Assembly: GCA_944472135.2 (NCBI GenBank)
Contig: OX235267.1
Location: forward strand, 42,182,650 to 42,246,649
Direction: 5' to 3'
Length of the DNA stretch: 64,000 bases
Origin: Trichobilharzia regenti
Lineage: Eukaryota; Platyhelminthes; Trematoda; Strigeidida; Schistosomatidae
Below the pieces are notes generated by a model that was not told the origin of the DNA, did no database searches, and was given only the letters and a program-made list of their open reading frames with translations. Of this stretch, positions 1 to 10,862 are shown one piece after another (within the stretch, counting starts at the first letter, position 1; the number at the start of each line of letters is the position of its first letter). A program made the translations under genes and the position numbers.

Positions 1-330
1 TTCAGTGGAAATTTATTTTTGATTTTTGGATGAACTGCAGTCTACTGTACAAGGAAAACAAAATGATACTGTTTATTCATCAGGGTCTAATTGATTCTAC
101 GTTATACACTTCTCAGCGTTAACACACTTCCCTTCGTAAACTTAGCAGTCTAATAACTTATAATGCTGATGCGATACACTCTAGAGAAGAACAGTCTTGG
201 TCTAATTAAATTAACATCATTCTTGTCAATGGTGGCATTTCTTAAAGAAAACAGTTTTGGTGGCGTCGAAAAAACACCTTGCTGATGGTTATAGAAGGAG
301 AGGAAAAGAACTAGATTTTGGATCTTCCCA
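1..330. other. Unassigned AT-rich sequence
   Basis: No open frame or repeat that I can match elsewhere in the window. The recognisable LINE-B similarity begins only near 331, so this is either an older diverged part of that element or unrelated spacer. Confidence 0.4.
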
Positions 331-1045
331 CTGGTATAAAGCAGTCTTTGCTTTCTCAGTTTGTCAATTCTTGTATTCTACCCATCCCCCATTACTGCTC
401 CCCATTAATCTTTTCTGGACTACTTGAAGAAAGATTTTGCTGTGCTGAGAAGGGCACTAAAAGCCGTTAGTAGGGCAAGTGGGATATCGTTAAACCAACT
501 ATTGTGGATAGACACATTATGTCATGTAAGAAACTAGTGAACACTATATTGTCAGACCCCGAGGATCCTCTCTATACGCAGCTGTCTCCTTGCATTTCAT
601 CTGGTAGAACTAGAAGCAGCTATAGGAGGCTATATGCTAGGACTACCAAATAGAAAAACCCCACAATACCATATCTGGCACAGCTGTTATGTGATGAGAA
701 ATCCGTTAGGTATGACACGATAAACTTACTGCGGCACTCTAACAAATAGTCCCATTAGTTTTTGTTTTCTTTTCGTTACTATTACACTGTTACTCTCATC
801 CTCTATCACACACTTATTTTATATTTCATATCCTGGGGTACATTGCTTAAAATGTAAACGAAATGGTGTCCTTTATGTTTGTTTTTGTTTATCTTTTTTT
901 TTAGTTGTTGCTTTTTGTTTTCAAAATCTTATTGAATTTATGAGGTAATTAGATGCAATATATTGTAATGCACGCTGAAAATTCCATACCTGTACCACAA
1001 ATACTGTTTGGAATAAAGCTATTATTATTATTATTAAAGATCACG
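331..1045 (+). mobile_element. LINE-B (CR1-like) 3' fragment
   Basis: The 3' end of a CR1-like non-LTR retrotransposon. It follows 18035-18715 closely, sharing the stretch around cactaaaagccgttagtagg and the later gtcatgtaagaaactagtg. It ends with the family hallmark: ctgaaaattccatacctg near 975, a ggaataaagc motif, and a short (tta)n tail at about 1020-1036. The reading frame is broken by stops and small indels relative to the other copy. It carries no reverse transcriptase core and is a dead 5'-truncated copy, as is usual for LINEs. Confidence 0.8.
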
Positions 1046-1142
1046 TCACGGAAAACGGATTAAAAATATATATCTGGACATCATAAAAGTATTGACTATA
1101 GCCCCCTTACCTTTCATGCTGTGAAATCATTATCGTTAGATT

Positions 1143-1345
1143 GTGTGCGTCGGTGGCACAGTGGTTAGGACTCTCGCCGACCATGCACATGGTCCGGGGT
1201 TCGAGCCCACGCCGACGCACACCTGATATCTATGGTCGGCCTGCGAACTTTAAGCTACCGATATCCACGCTGAAAATTCCACACTTGTCCCAAAAATACA
1301 GTGTGGAATCAAGCTGTGATCAAAAAATAAAAAAATAAATAAATA
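1143..1345 (+). mobile_element. SINE1 (tRNA-derived), full copy
   Basis: A tRNA-derived SINE. The head has an A-box-like tggcacagtggttagg and a B-box ggttcgagccc, as in RNA polymerase III internal promoters. A body follows (acctgatatctatggtcggc), then a tail with ctgaaaattccacacttg and gtgtggaatcaagctgtg, and an A-rich end at 1320-1345. The tail resembles the 3' end of LINE-B, which suggests trans-mobilisation by that LINE. It codes for no protein; open frames across it are incidental. It lies about 100 bp after a LINE-B end. Confidence 0.88.
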
Positions 1346-1384
1346 GAACAGCATTTAAACAAGCTAGGCTTAAGTATATGACGT

Positions 1385-2352
1385 TGTGCTGGACTGAATT
1401 ATGCGTTAGACTGTGCATGGAAGTGGGAAAACAGGAATACTTTGCGCCTATGAGACTGTACAAGATATGGATTTCAAAATAATAGAGAAGGTTTATAGCT
1501 TAGGTGAAAGCTCTGAAACTAAACTAACCAGCTTAGAGAACACTACTAATTTCAGTTATGGCTTTCGCAGATGATTTATGTCTAATATCACCAGACTGGA
1601 AGACTTGCAAGAAAAACCAACAAACTGGCAGAAAAAGTAGCCAGTGAAGACAGGACTGCAGTTGAACATAGAGAAGGCGGAGGTGATGAAAATAACCAGT
1701 CACAACCAGGAGCAACATCAACGACAACCCACACCAGCCGTCATCAAAGAGAGAGAGACTTAACAGAGGTGACTTCCTTCACCTGTCTGATCATGAGGCA
1801 TGATTTCAACTACAGTTAGGGAGAATTGATAAAAATGTGAAAGCGTGAATCAGAAAGGTAAGATACTCCTTCATCAAGAACAAGATTCGAATTTTCAACA
1901 CCAATGTTACATTATTCCACCTATATGGGTCAGAATCTTGGATAATCAGTCACGAAAAGCATTTCCAACACGCTACTGCTGATTTTTATCAACATTTGTC
2001 TTTGCTGGCCTAAAGGAATTTACAACAAAAAACTCTGGCGATGAACAAACCAATCAACAGCCGATCGATCAAAAAATATGTGGGAGAAGATGAGGATGAA
2101 TTGATTGGGCATACGTTGAAGAGGCTATCGAATGATATAGCACTCAATACATGCCATTGCTGGAGTGGATTTTAAATGGAAAGTGACGATTGGGTCGTCC
2201 CAGGACGATGAGGAAGAGATCGTGTGAGGAGGCGAAGAGAGTTTATGGTCAATCGTGGACTCAGCTGAAGGGGACGGCAGAGAATAGAAAAAAGTGGAGA
2301 TGAGTTGTTGAAGCCTTATATTCCACTCAAAATCCAACGGGAAAAATAACAA
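1385..2352 (+). mobile_element. LINE-A (RTE-like) 3' fragment
   Basis: The 3' third of an APE-type LINE. Around 1560-1600 one frame reads AFADDLCLIS, which contains the reverse transcriptase catalytic A-x-D-D box. The next part resembles the stretch just after the catalytic box in the 13.8-16 kb copy (residues rich in K and E, ending near a KITSHNQ-like segment). The end at about 2315-2345 is the family tail, gttgaagccttatattcc followed by actcaaaatcc. Many stops and frameshifts show that it is inactive. The element is 5'-truncated inside the RT domain. Confidence 0.78.
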
Positions 2353-2474
2353 TATTTATTCACATACTGTACTAGTAATCATCAACTTGAATAACCAGGC
2401 TTGAGGATGTATTGACCTTTCTCCTTCAATATATTTTCAAGCCCGGTTTCGTTTCAATCCAATAAGAAAAGAAC

Positions 2475-3115
2475 TTAGTTAGGGCACTGTTTAGTAGAGT
2501 ACGAAAAATTTGTTCTGACAGTACAACTGAACATGAAATAGAAACTCTGATGGATATTTTATCTCATAATAGATATCCTGAGAGGTTTATTAATAAATGC
2601 TCTAAAGAAATGAGCCTCAATAAATCTATTCAAACAGTCCCACAGGAGATGATATACAAGAATTAGTGACAATAAGACTCCGCAGAGCTTTCAAGAGCAC
2701 TTATTATGCTGCAGAACTCATCCTCCTTAACACCCCTAACTGGGTGATTCAACAATCTGGAAAAGACTATTCACCAATCCTCTACACTTCAAACTGCATA
2801 TCTCAGTGTGAGCATGTTTGTGGAAGTAAATACATAAGTGGTACAGAAAGGCGATTGTCGACTCGCATGTTGGAGCATTCACCTGAGTGGTTGAAAACAG
2901 CTGAATTTAAAGTAACAAAAAGCTCAATAACAAAGCATTTTGTGGACCACTGTCATAATAACGAAGCTGAGAAGTGATTCACTGTTGACAGCAAACAAAG
3001 AAATAGGAAGGTGATTGTTATTGCCGAGGATTATGCAATTTGAGTTTAGAAACCAGGCCACTCTGTATACAAAAGCAAGTAATCGTCATTCTGAATCTAG
3101 CGTGTTAATACGTTT
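2475..3115 (+). pseudogene. Penelope-like element, RT end and GIY-YIG domain (broken)
   Basis: Coding debris of a Penelope-like element. From about 2480 a frame reads RKICSDSTTEHEIETLMDIL and continues to RYPERFINKCSK, the linker after the RT thumb in PLEs. At 2666-2977 a 103-residue frame continues with LRRAFKSTYYAAEL, then C-x3-C-x3-C-type cysteines and YISGTERRLSTRMLEHSPEWL-like residues. That is the GIY-YIG endonuclease start, with YIG altered to YISG, followed by SSITKHFVDHCHN, the second conserved block. At least one frameshift separates the two parts. PLE proteins normally join an RT to a C-terminal GIY-YIG nuclease; only the C-terminal part is here. Confidence 0.72.
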
Positions 3116-3638
3116 TACTTGTTAATATTATTAACAATACTCTACTTCTTACTAGTATTCCTGATTCATTTAAAGCTAACCTTTATCACTAACATCATCT
3201 TAACTCATTTAAGCACTATTATTATAACTATTACTATTAATATTATTCATTTCGCAAGTTCTTTCTTTAGTGACTAATTGCTTATCTAAGCGATGTAATT
3301 GAGGCATAATGTACTTTAGCTTAATTTCAATCTCTCATTCTCCCTTTTTGTCTATTTAAACACGACCTGAAAAACAGTTACACCTGGCGTTTTGCATGAT
3401 CGATTCAGTATATAGTTTATGTGCTTATCACTCTTATGTCTGCCAATGTAATTCCAACGTTATATATGTCTCTGTAAGTTGAGTATTCAGCTGAAGAATA
3501 TTCATACCGGATCCTAATAACTTTATGTTGTGTACATTAAATTCTAAAACACTCTTGGCTTATATGAAAAGGAGGTTGCTTTACTGAAGCTCTGATACCC
3601 TACTGTTTTACCAGAAAAAAATTACGGAATTCAAGTGT
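3116..3638. other. AT-rich spacer, possibly PLE 3' region
   Basis: No gene seen. The stretch contains (att)-rich runs near 3210-3245 and sits directly downstream of the PLE coding debris, so part of it may be that element's 3' untranslated region. I could not match it to another copy. Confidence 0.4.
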
Positions 3639-3639
3639 T

Positions 3640-3850
3640 GGTTTGTAGGGATTTGGTTGATTGGTTACAGGATTTCATTATGAGCTGACATTGGTTAAAG
3701 AACCATTGGAAAAGCTGAGAGTACTGGACAGCTGTTTCGTCCTATTTTGGACCTTCTGCTTACCAGGCAAGCTCGTAGACCATTAAGCCGCTGGGACCCA
3801 ACCGAATGGCCCATGAATTCTAACTTCTGCCAATTCACGATATAGCGCAA
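3640..3850 (-). mobile_element. SINE3 (hammerhead SINE), minus copy
   Basis: Read on the minus strand this has the SINE3 head (cccagcggcttaatggtctac, A-box-like, 3775-3800) and then, after an internal deletion, the tail of the ribozyme region with gacgaaacagctgtccag. The 3' part (gttctttaaccaatgtcagc) is typical of the family. About 50 bp, from the B-box to the first half of the hammerhead, are missing compared with the copy at 24560-24770. It faces the plus-strand copy at 3880-4110. Confidence 0.7.
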
Positions 3851-3879
3851 CCGCTAGCCAATGTCTTTGACGAGTATTT

Positions 3880-4110
3880 GTCCTCACACCCGACCTGCTG
3901 CACCCTACTGGTCAAGACTTCCGACTGGAATCCCAGGTAACTACCTACCTGAATAGGGCCACTAGCCAATCGAACCCTGGTGGGTGCGTATTGCTGAAGA
4001 GTCCCAAACTGGGCTGACGAAATAGCTATCCAGCACTCCTAGGTTTTCAAATTGTTCTCTAATCAATGTCGGCTTACGATGAAATCCTGTAACCAGTTAC
4101 GGAACTCGTC
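3880..4110 (+). mobile_element. SINE3 copy with well-kept hammerhead core
   Basis: Plus-strand SINE3. The region holds a B-box relic (aatcgaaccctgg), then gtgggtgcgtattg and a hammerhead-like motif. CTGAAGA at 3994-4000 fits the CUGANGA core, a GTCC-initiated stem II starts at 4001, GAAA is at 4019-4022, and an ATC cleavage triplet ends at 4030. The flanking gtattg and cagcac can pair as stem I with one mismatch. The tail runs through ggttttcaaattgttctc. It lies head-to-head with the minus copy at 3640-3850. Confidence 0.72.
3984..4036 (+). ncRNA. Hammerhead ribozyme-like motif in SINE3
   Basis: All invariant core blocks of a type I hammerhead are present in order: CUGANGA at 3994-4000, GAAA at 4019-4022, and a UH cleavage dinucleotide at 4029-4030. 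Stem I is gtattg with cagcac. Stem II is GTC with GAC plus inner CC/GG pairs and an enlarged loop. Stem III is very short, as in the Sm-alpha ribozymes. Activity is uncertain because stem I and stem II carry mismatches. Confidence 0.5.
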
Positions 4111-4635
4111 CTTTCAGGTTAAACTGTTAATGTCTGATTGTTATATGCTCATATAGATGATATAAAAATCTACATAGAATACTCATTTGTACCACATATC
4201 TATGCTTTTCTTGAATAATTAAAAATGATACAAAGGCTAAATTCACAGAAAACACCCATCCAGACTTGAATTTAGGAGAAACAAAGTTCAGCGAAGAGTC
4301 TCTTTTTTCTGCGGCGATTTCATTCGCTTAGACGTACATTCATATTTACATATAATTAGTTTGTGTGTGTATATGTACATTAGGATTATTTAACAAAAAT
4401 TTAAAAAATTGGTTGGGGTTATTATTTGCGTCATCATAATGTCTCAAAAATGTGATGAAAAATCAAAATGTAACTAGATGGAGGGGGGTGGGGTTGTAAA
4501 GATTGGTAAGTATTGACAAGGGTTGCGTATTATGAAAGACACCCAGAAAAATAGGATTTTAATGAAACAGTATACAGACAGTTGTCCAAAATGAATCATA
4601 CCATAAGTAAAAGAATAAACAAAGGGTTGGTTAAG
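4111..4635. other. Unassigned AT-rich spacer
   Basis: No open frame of note and no repeat matched. It contains short homopolymer runs only. Confidence 0.4.
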
Positions 4636-4639
4636 GAAA

Positions 4640-5180
4640 AAAAGATGTTACCAAGACGGCATATAAAAATTCAAAAAAAACATTATTAACAAAGTAGTAG
4701 AATTTGGAGAAGTTTCTCCTGTGTACATAAATCACAGTTTTCTATCCGGGTCAATAACGCCTCCTCAACAGTCCAAAGTATTCGGAAGCTTACCGTTTTC
4801 GGCAGGCTTCGTTTGACTTTGTAGATGACTTTGAATGAATTTTCTGTGCATACTGAGTGGTCAGTGTTGACTATTCGTTCAAATATAGCGCTCTTCATTG
4901 ATCCACTGTCACCTTTTCGTAGCCAAGCGGGATAATGTCCCTTGATTCTTTCAGATAAAACACACATCGAACGACCTATATATATATATATATATATATT
5001 GTTCGCTCCGCATGAGGGAGTAAATTAGTGGATACACACAGAAGTGGACGAGTCTGATAGTTTGTCTTTAGAATTGTTGAAGAACATTGAGTGGCTTGAG
5101 AATACCAATCGTAATGTAGCAACACAGAATGTTCTTCTCAGGGTCGTTAGACATTTTTATCTTAAGCTAGAAGCCAAATT
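4640..5180 (-). pseudogene. PLE GIY-YIG endonuclease region (minus)
   Basis: Minus-strand Penelope-like coding fragment in one nearly continuous frame from about 5170 down to 4686. It begins CLTTLRRTFCVATLRLVF, passes a DKLSDSSTSVCIH segment with one internal stop, and gives F-T-P-S-C-G, the usual Cys-rich lead-in. The YIG box follows at about 4975-4983, then RSMCVLSERIKGHYPAWL, SAIFERIVNTDHSV and NSFKVIYKVKRSLPK, and the frame ends at 4686. These are the ordered GIY-YIG blocks of PLEs. A (TA)n repeat at 4977-5000 has grown inside the YIG codons. With a single internal stop it is one of the better preserved PLE ends here. Confidence 0.8.
4977..5000. repeat. (TA)n microsatellite inside PLE coding sequence
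   Basis: A run of alternating T and A of about 24 bases. On the minus strand it encodes alternating Tyr and Ile directly before the glycine of the YIG motif. Confidence 0.85.
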
Positions 5181-5964
5181 TTAAAATATGATTATGATTT
5201 CTAAAATAAAACAGTGGAAAAGGTTAGATTTATAAGTCTCATAATGGGTATCGCTAAGCGGCTTGTTTAAAACCTAGACTCTTTCATCAGACTGCATATA
5301 ATTTCACCTGTTCAATTTGTTTTAATGTATCAAAACATGACCTCTAATTGTGTTTTCTACTCTCCAAAGTCTGGTAATCTGGAAGTTTCCACTAAACGTG
5401 AGAAAAGGTAAAATAATGGATAGCAACGTGTCACATACATAGATGAGGTAACATTTCTTAGAATCTTTAGTACAGACTGCCACTATCTGAGAAATAAATC
5501 TAATTATTATGTCTTTGAATCAGAAAATGTACTCCTTCACCTTTTTGTAATTGGCTTTAAACTACCAAGTGTTGTGCGTTTTACGAAGGGGCAAAGAATA
5601 AATTAGTTAGATTAGTTTTCGCTCCAGATAAGATAGCAGTGTGTCACACGATTTACTGTCAGCTACCATTTTACTTAAAGATTCTGGATGAAGAGAAAGC
5701 ATTATACAATAATTTCTGCTGAAAATTTTGGGCATTATAAAGACATTATTCCCACTAAAGCTATTAGTATTAAGAATACTATCCCCCCGTGTGGTACACA
5801 TAAGTTTGGTCTCCAGGTGATATATCCCCAAACTTCACCGCTCTAGTAGCAAGTTCAGGAAAATATGAAAGTTTAAGCATGAGATTAAAAGCCTAACGTT
5901 GTAAAAGAACACCACAACTAGTAAATTTGTGTATCTCAATGTATCAAACGGAATAACTGTTTGG
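5181..5964. other. Unassigned AT-rich spacer
   Basis: No gene or recognisable repeat. Short open frames here are not supported by any motif. Confidence 0.4.
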
Positions 5965-6850
5965 AAAATCCCTCCCAGTGATCTGATTACAATTTCGACA
6001 CTCGTTTTGTTCTTTCAAGAGTTGATTTGTAATGACTTGATTTGTCTTCTGGATAAGACGAAGGATTGATATCAGTTAGAGAACTATTGAACATCAGGGA
6101 GTACTGGACAGCTGTTTCATTCCAGTTTGGGCCCTTAGCTCAAAACCCTGTGAGTGAGCAGTGCCGAGGAGTCCTAAACTAGGATGGAACAGCCGTCCAG
6201 TACTCCCTGATTTTTATTGATTCTCTAACTGATATCAATCTGTCGTCGAACTTATCTGGATGTTTCGTCTAGCTTTGTATTTACTATCCTTTTGTCCTCC
6301 CAGACTGTATATCATTGTTGCGATATTTGCATATCATGTGTCGACTTAATACTTGTTATTTGTCTCTGTTCCTGTGCGTTCTCCAGCTTAAACTCTTCTA
6401 TTTGTGGTTTTGTATTGATATTGACACGTGCGGTTTTACGGTGTGATTTTGTTTGCATCAGTCAAATTCATTCTAACCTCGAACTATTTTAAGGAATCGT
6501 TTGCTGTCTGATTCTCGCTAACAGAATTTTGATCCCACCTTATTGGGAATGTCCGACTTGATTCTAAGATACTACATACGGGTGATTCTGGTTGAATAAT
6601 TTTCCTTTACAGCACTTGTTCTATACTTAGAAAATCAGCTGAACTCTCTGAGCTGCTGAAAGACACTGTAGCAGTAATTTTGAGTTTTTGGCGTTATTAC
6701 TGTTGAATACAACAGCAAATAGATTCAACGATGAATATCTTTCTTTTTGCTATCTTTGGAGCATTTTGTGACTATGCTTGTCTCAAAGAAGTTTCTCCGA
6801 CTATATATCAAATTGCGAAAACCATTCTACTGCCTTCAGATCAGGTAATA
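5965..6850. repeat. Dispersed repeat U1, split by a SINE3 palindrome
   Basis: Several blocks recur in order at 34918-36060: tatatcattgttgcgatatt near 6306, a shared atcatgtgtcgacttaat, the sequence around gatcccaccttattggg (6532), and gcattttgtgacta (6764). The second copy contains a PLE coding fragment on the minus strand, so U1 may be PLE untranslated sequence. No protein is recognisable in this copy. A SINE3 inverted pair interrupts it at 6064-6240. Confidence 0.55.
6064..6240. mobile_element. SINE3 head-to-head inverted pair
   Basis: Two SINE3 3' halves in opposite orientation. The left arm 6064-6134 is roughly the reverse complement of the right arm 6170-6240, both carrying agttagagaa or its complement and agtactggacagctg or its complement. 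The tRNA-like heads are gone. The right arm keeps a hammerhead relic (CCGAGGA, GTCC, then GGAA in place of GAAA), so both core blocks are mutated. The spacer is about 35 bp. Confidence 0.75.
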
Positions 6851-7845
6851 GCACTTAGACCTTGAAGACCTATGTTCAAATTTTAAGCGAGGATTAACAA
6901 AAGCCTTGTCATGGGTTATTCTGATACATGAGAATCTCAAATTCGTTCCATTTCTGCTGAAGAAGTGAAGATGTTGATTAACAGGGAAGTTACGTTTGTA
7001 ATGCGTTTCCCCTCATGGATGCCAACGGTTGCTTTGAAATAGCGCCTCAATGTATGTAGTAAGGGCAGCACGGCATTAAACTCCCTGTTTAAAAAAACGA
7101 TAAAGGCTAACTGTGATATTTTTAACAAACAATTTTTTGAATTTATGCGTTATGAGTTGATCAGATCTATAAATTTTGATAGCATTATTAGAAGACGGAG
7201 ATTATCTGAAAAACGATGTGATGTATTTGCAAATGCAAGCTCGTTGCGACTTTCTTCCTTGCATGTAAGACTGATAAGTTAAGTCTGTCAAAAAGTTTCT
7301 ACGGAAATTTAGATCGAAGAAATTCGGAATAAACGTTTGTATCGCTTCTTGAAATTATTGTTACTTTTTAATCCCGTTTTATGACAATTTTACAGGACAA
7401 ATGTATCCATACGTCGGCTAGGATTTTAACTAAACGCAAAACGATATCTTGCAGCTAACAGTAAGAAATGTCTAACATCTTGTAAGGGACAATGATATAT
7501 ATATATATATATCTTTGTAAATACCTAATTAATCCTCAGGACCAGGCAGATAAAGTGCCATCCATCATATAAGATTATAACAAATTTTTTCGAAAGAAAC
7601 TAATAAAAAAGACCGAACCTAATGATTAATGGGAAACATTATGCAGATTAGTATTGAACATAAACATTAAATCAGTCGTTAGATATAATTTGATTCAATA
7701 CTGAGCATGCTACAGATCCTCCTCTCCAAGTTTACCTATTTGCTAGTTTCTTGTAATTCCTTAATCCAGTCGAATCGCTACAGAAGGCTTAAAGCCCAAC
7801 AAAGTAGAAACGAAACAAACTTATTGTTCTCTGGAGTCGTAGAGA
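6851..7845. other. Unassigned spacer
   Basis: No gene seen. It contains a (TA)n run at about 7495-7511. The open frame starting at 7707 becomes meaningful only from about 7910, where LINE-A endonuclease residues begin. Confidence 0.4.
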
Positions 7846-7849
7846 GGAA

Positions 7850-10800
7850 TCGACGTGGGATAGGTAAAGTCTTCAAAGTCAATCTGCCAACGTGTATTGT
7901 TTCAAAGGAAGCCAAAATAAGGATATATGTGTGGAATGTTCGTACAGCGTACGACGGTGGGGAGGCTGCTCAAGTCGCTAAAGAAATCAAGAGGTACGAA
8001 ATAAATGATGAGAATATGTGAGAGCAGGTGGAATGGATGTATACTGTCTAAACTTTTAACTAGGGGACAATAATCCACCCTTGACATCTAGACGACTACC
8101 ACGAGCATACTGAGAGAGTGAGTGGCTATCACGATGTCAACAACATCAGCCAAAGATCTTATGTAGTTGGAGCTAACTTCCTCTCAGAATAATTAGAGGT
8201 TAAAATTATCTAATGCTACGCACCTACAAACAACGCGGAACAAGAAAAGAAGGAATATTTCTACACGCAATTACAAATATCAATGGATAACATCCTAAAT
8301 GTTAACATCAAAATCATTGTGAACGATATAAATGCCAGCCAAACTGGCGGCAGATAGTACGGAAGGAATTCATCATGGGTTGAGACGCTCTCTGAGAGAG
8401 GAATGAGAACGGAGAATTATTCGCAGACTTATGAGCTTTCAGTGATATGGTAATAGGAGACAATGTGTACAAACACAAGGGTATGCACAAAGCAACAAGA
8501 GTTACGCCTGGCGGACACACCACAAACCAGATAAATTTCATCTCAATGCTGCTTAGGGAATTGGAGACGCAGGTTGTCTTCTGGATACGAAGTTGAGAAA
8601 GGCAGCAGTTGTGGGCTCAGACCATCATTCAGTTCAAGTACCTCCAAAGTTAAACCAAAATCCCTCAGAAAAACTATAGACTGGCCGCAATTCAAGTCGA
8701 GCATTCATAAACTGGAGGACAACACCATAAGAGATGCTTTCACTACATATGAAATCGGAGCAAAGTCGGAGATACTACTTCGCATCAATGAGTAAACCTG
8801 TGTGGAAGAACACGGAAACTATCTGAAAGAGATATTTAAGGAAACGTAAACAACTGTTCTAGGAAGAAGGAAGAGACAAGACAAGGAATGGCTCTCAACA
8901 GATACCTGCCTGGAAGCTAATATAAGAGAGGAGAGGAGAATGGTGAGAGAGAAAATGACTCAATGCAAAGATGAACAACAGAAGGAGAAGCTGAGTTCAG
9001 TGTACACCGTACTCAATAAAGAAGTGAAGAATAGTGCTAGGAAACAGAAAAGACAATTCTAAGACATACTGGTCGGCAATTGAAGCAGAGCAGGCAGGTT
9101 GCAGGTAAAAGAGACCTCAGGACATTATATCGGATAACCATGTCACTTGCTATTCGGGAAGAGGTCAACCCAGATGATGAAACCAGGAAAAGATGCTCAT
9201 GGGAACCTGATCATCAAGGAGAAAGAAACAAATAAAACAATGGCTGATCATCACCTGCAACTTGCCCAGAAATATATTACCACCAACAGCAGGCACAAAA
9301 CTACCAGTGACAGAATCCTCTAACGAAGACGGAAATCCTAAATGCGATCCAGCTAGTGAACGCCGGCCGGGAAGGTGGCTGGGTCAGACAGAATTTCCCA
9401 CAAAGGTACTGAAAACGGACCCAGAGACTGGCGCAGATGTGCTCACACCATTATTGCAAAAGGTTCGGAAGGAGTGGGAGGTTCTTACTGACTGGAAAAA
9501 AGGCTACCTTGTCTAGCTACCAAAGAAGAGCAACTTACGCCTCTCCAAGAAATGGTGAGGAAGAATGTTGTTGTTCACACCAAATAAAGTGGTAAGTCAC
9601 GTCATCCTGGAGGGAATAAAGGATGCGCTGTATACAGAACTCCGCCCGCCTAACAAAACAAGCTGGATTTAGTAAAGACAAATCATATGCTGATCAAATT
9701 GCGACTTTACGCATCGTCATCATAGAATAAAGCATAGAATGGCAGTCAACTCTGCCTCTGCCTCAGTTTCATCGACTTTGAAAAGGCCTTCAATAGCGTT
9801 AACTGAGAAGTAATTTGGAGACTTCCTTCATACTTTGGCGTATCTCAAGTCTTTATCAACCTTATTCAACAGCTTTTTGAAAATGCCACCTATCAGATGA
9901 TCCACAACGGAAAACTAAGCGAAGCATCTGAAGTCCATACAGGAGTAAGACAGTGCTGCTTGTTGTCATCGCAGATACTGTAGTGGACTCGGTTATGAGT
10001 CAGACTATGGGGAGCGAGGAGACAGGACTACGCTGAACCACCGATAAGCAGACTCTAGAAGATCTAGATTTCTCGAGTAGATGAATATTGTATAATGTCA
10101 CACAAACTCGAAGACTTACAAGCGAAAACCAACAAACTGGCAGAAAAGGCAGCGAAAAGAGGACTGCAGGTAAACACAGAGTAGAATGAGGTGATGAATA
10201 TAACCAACCATATATAAGCAACAACTACGACCAGCACTAGTCACCATCAACGGGAGAGATTTAACAGAGGTTACTTCCTTCCTTCATCTAGGAAGAATCG
10301 TTTCAACCACGAATGAAGATGTCAGAATCGGAAAGGCAAGATACACCTTCATCAATCTAAAACCAGTTTGGAAATACTCTGAACTCAGACGGATTTGCAC
10401 TTTCAACATCAATGTCAAGGCAGTCCTTCTGTTCGAGTCAAAAACTTCGCCAGTGTAGCACGGAGAGGGTTTCCAACAGGTTGCAGACTTTTATCAACAG
10501 CTGCCTTCTGTGGCTTAATAGTGCAGTTAAAATGGCCAGAGGGAATTATTAACAAGAAACTCGGGCAATGAACAAACGAACCAAGAACCAGTCTCTTAAC
10601 AAATATGTAGGAGAAAATGGAGAAGGACTGATTGGTCATACAAAGAGGAGACCATCGAAGGACATCGAGCTCCAGGCCTTCGAGTAGAATCCGAATAGGA
10701 GGCGACGAGTGGGTTTTTCTAAGGTGACGTGGAGTAGAGCGTGTGAGGAGAAGATGAGGGGTTGTGGGCGACCCTGATTCAAGCTGAAGAGGACGGCAGA

Positions 10801-10860
10801 AGATAAGATGTGTTGCTGGAGCCCTGTGTTCCACTCAGAACTCAAGACAGTATTAATAAT
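7850..10860 (+). mobile_element. LINE-A near-complete degenerate copy
   Basis: A plus-strand APE-type LINE spanning endonuclease to 3' tail. The endonuclease starts at about 7915 (IYVWNVRTAYDGGEAAQVA). The block AYAPTNN and an altered GDMNA box (NDINA) lie near 8217-8340, and GHTTNQINFIS near 8510. The RT region includes FIDFEKAFNSVN near 9770 and YFGVSQVFINLIQQLFENAT near 9835. The catalytic box near 10070 reads V-D-E rather than V-D-D. The element ends at about 10850 with ctggagccctgtgttcc. Dozens of stops and shifts make it inactive. In full form it would encode one polyprotein that nicks DNA and reverse-transcribes its own RNA at the target. Confidence 0.85.
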
Positions 10861-10862
10861 CA

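Noticed and set aside
7495..7511. (TA)n and (TTA)n runs as CRISPR or regulatory arrays
   Set aside because: Simple microsatellites; no spacer structure.
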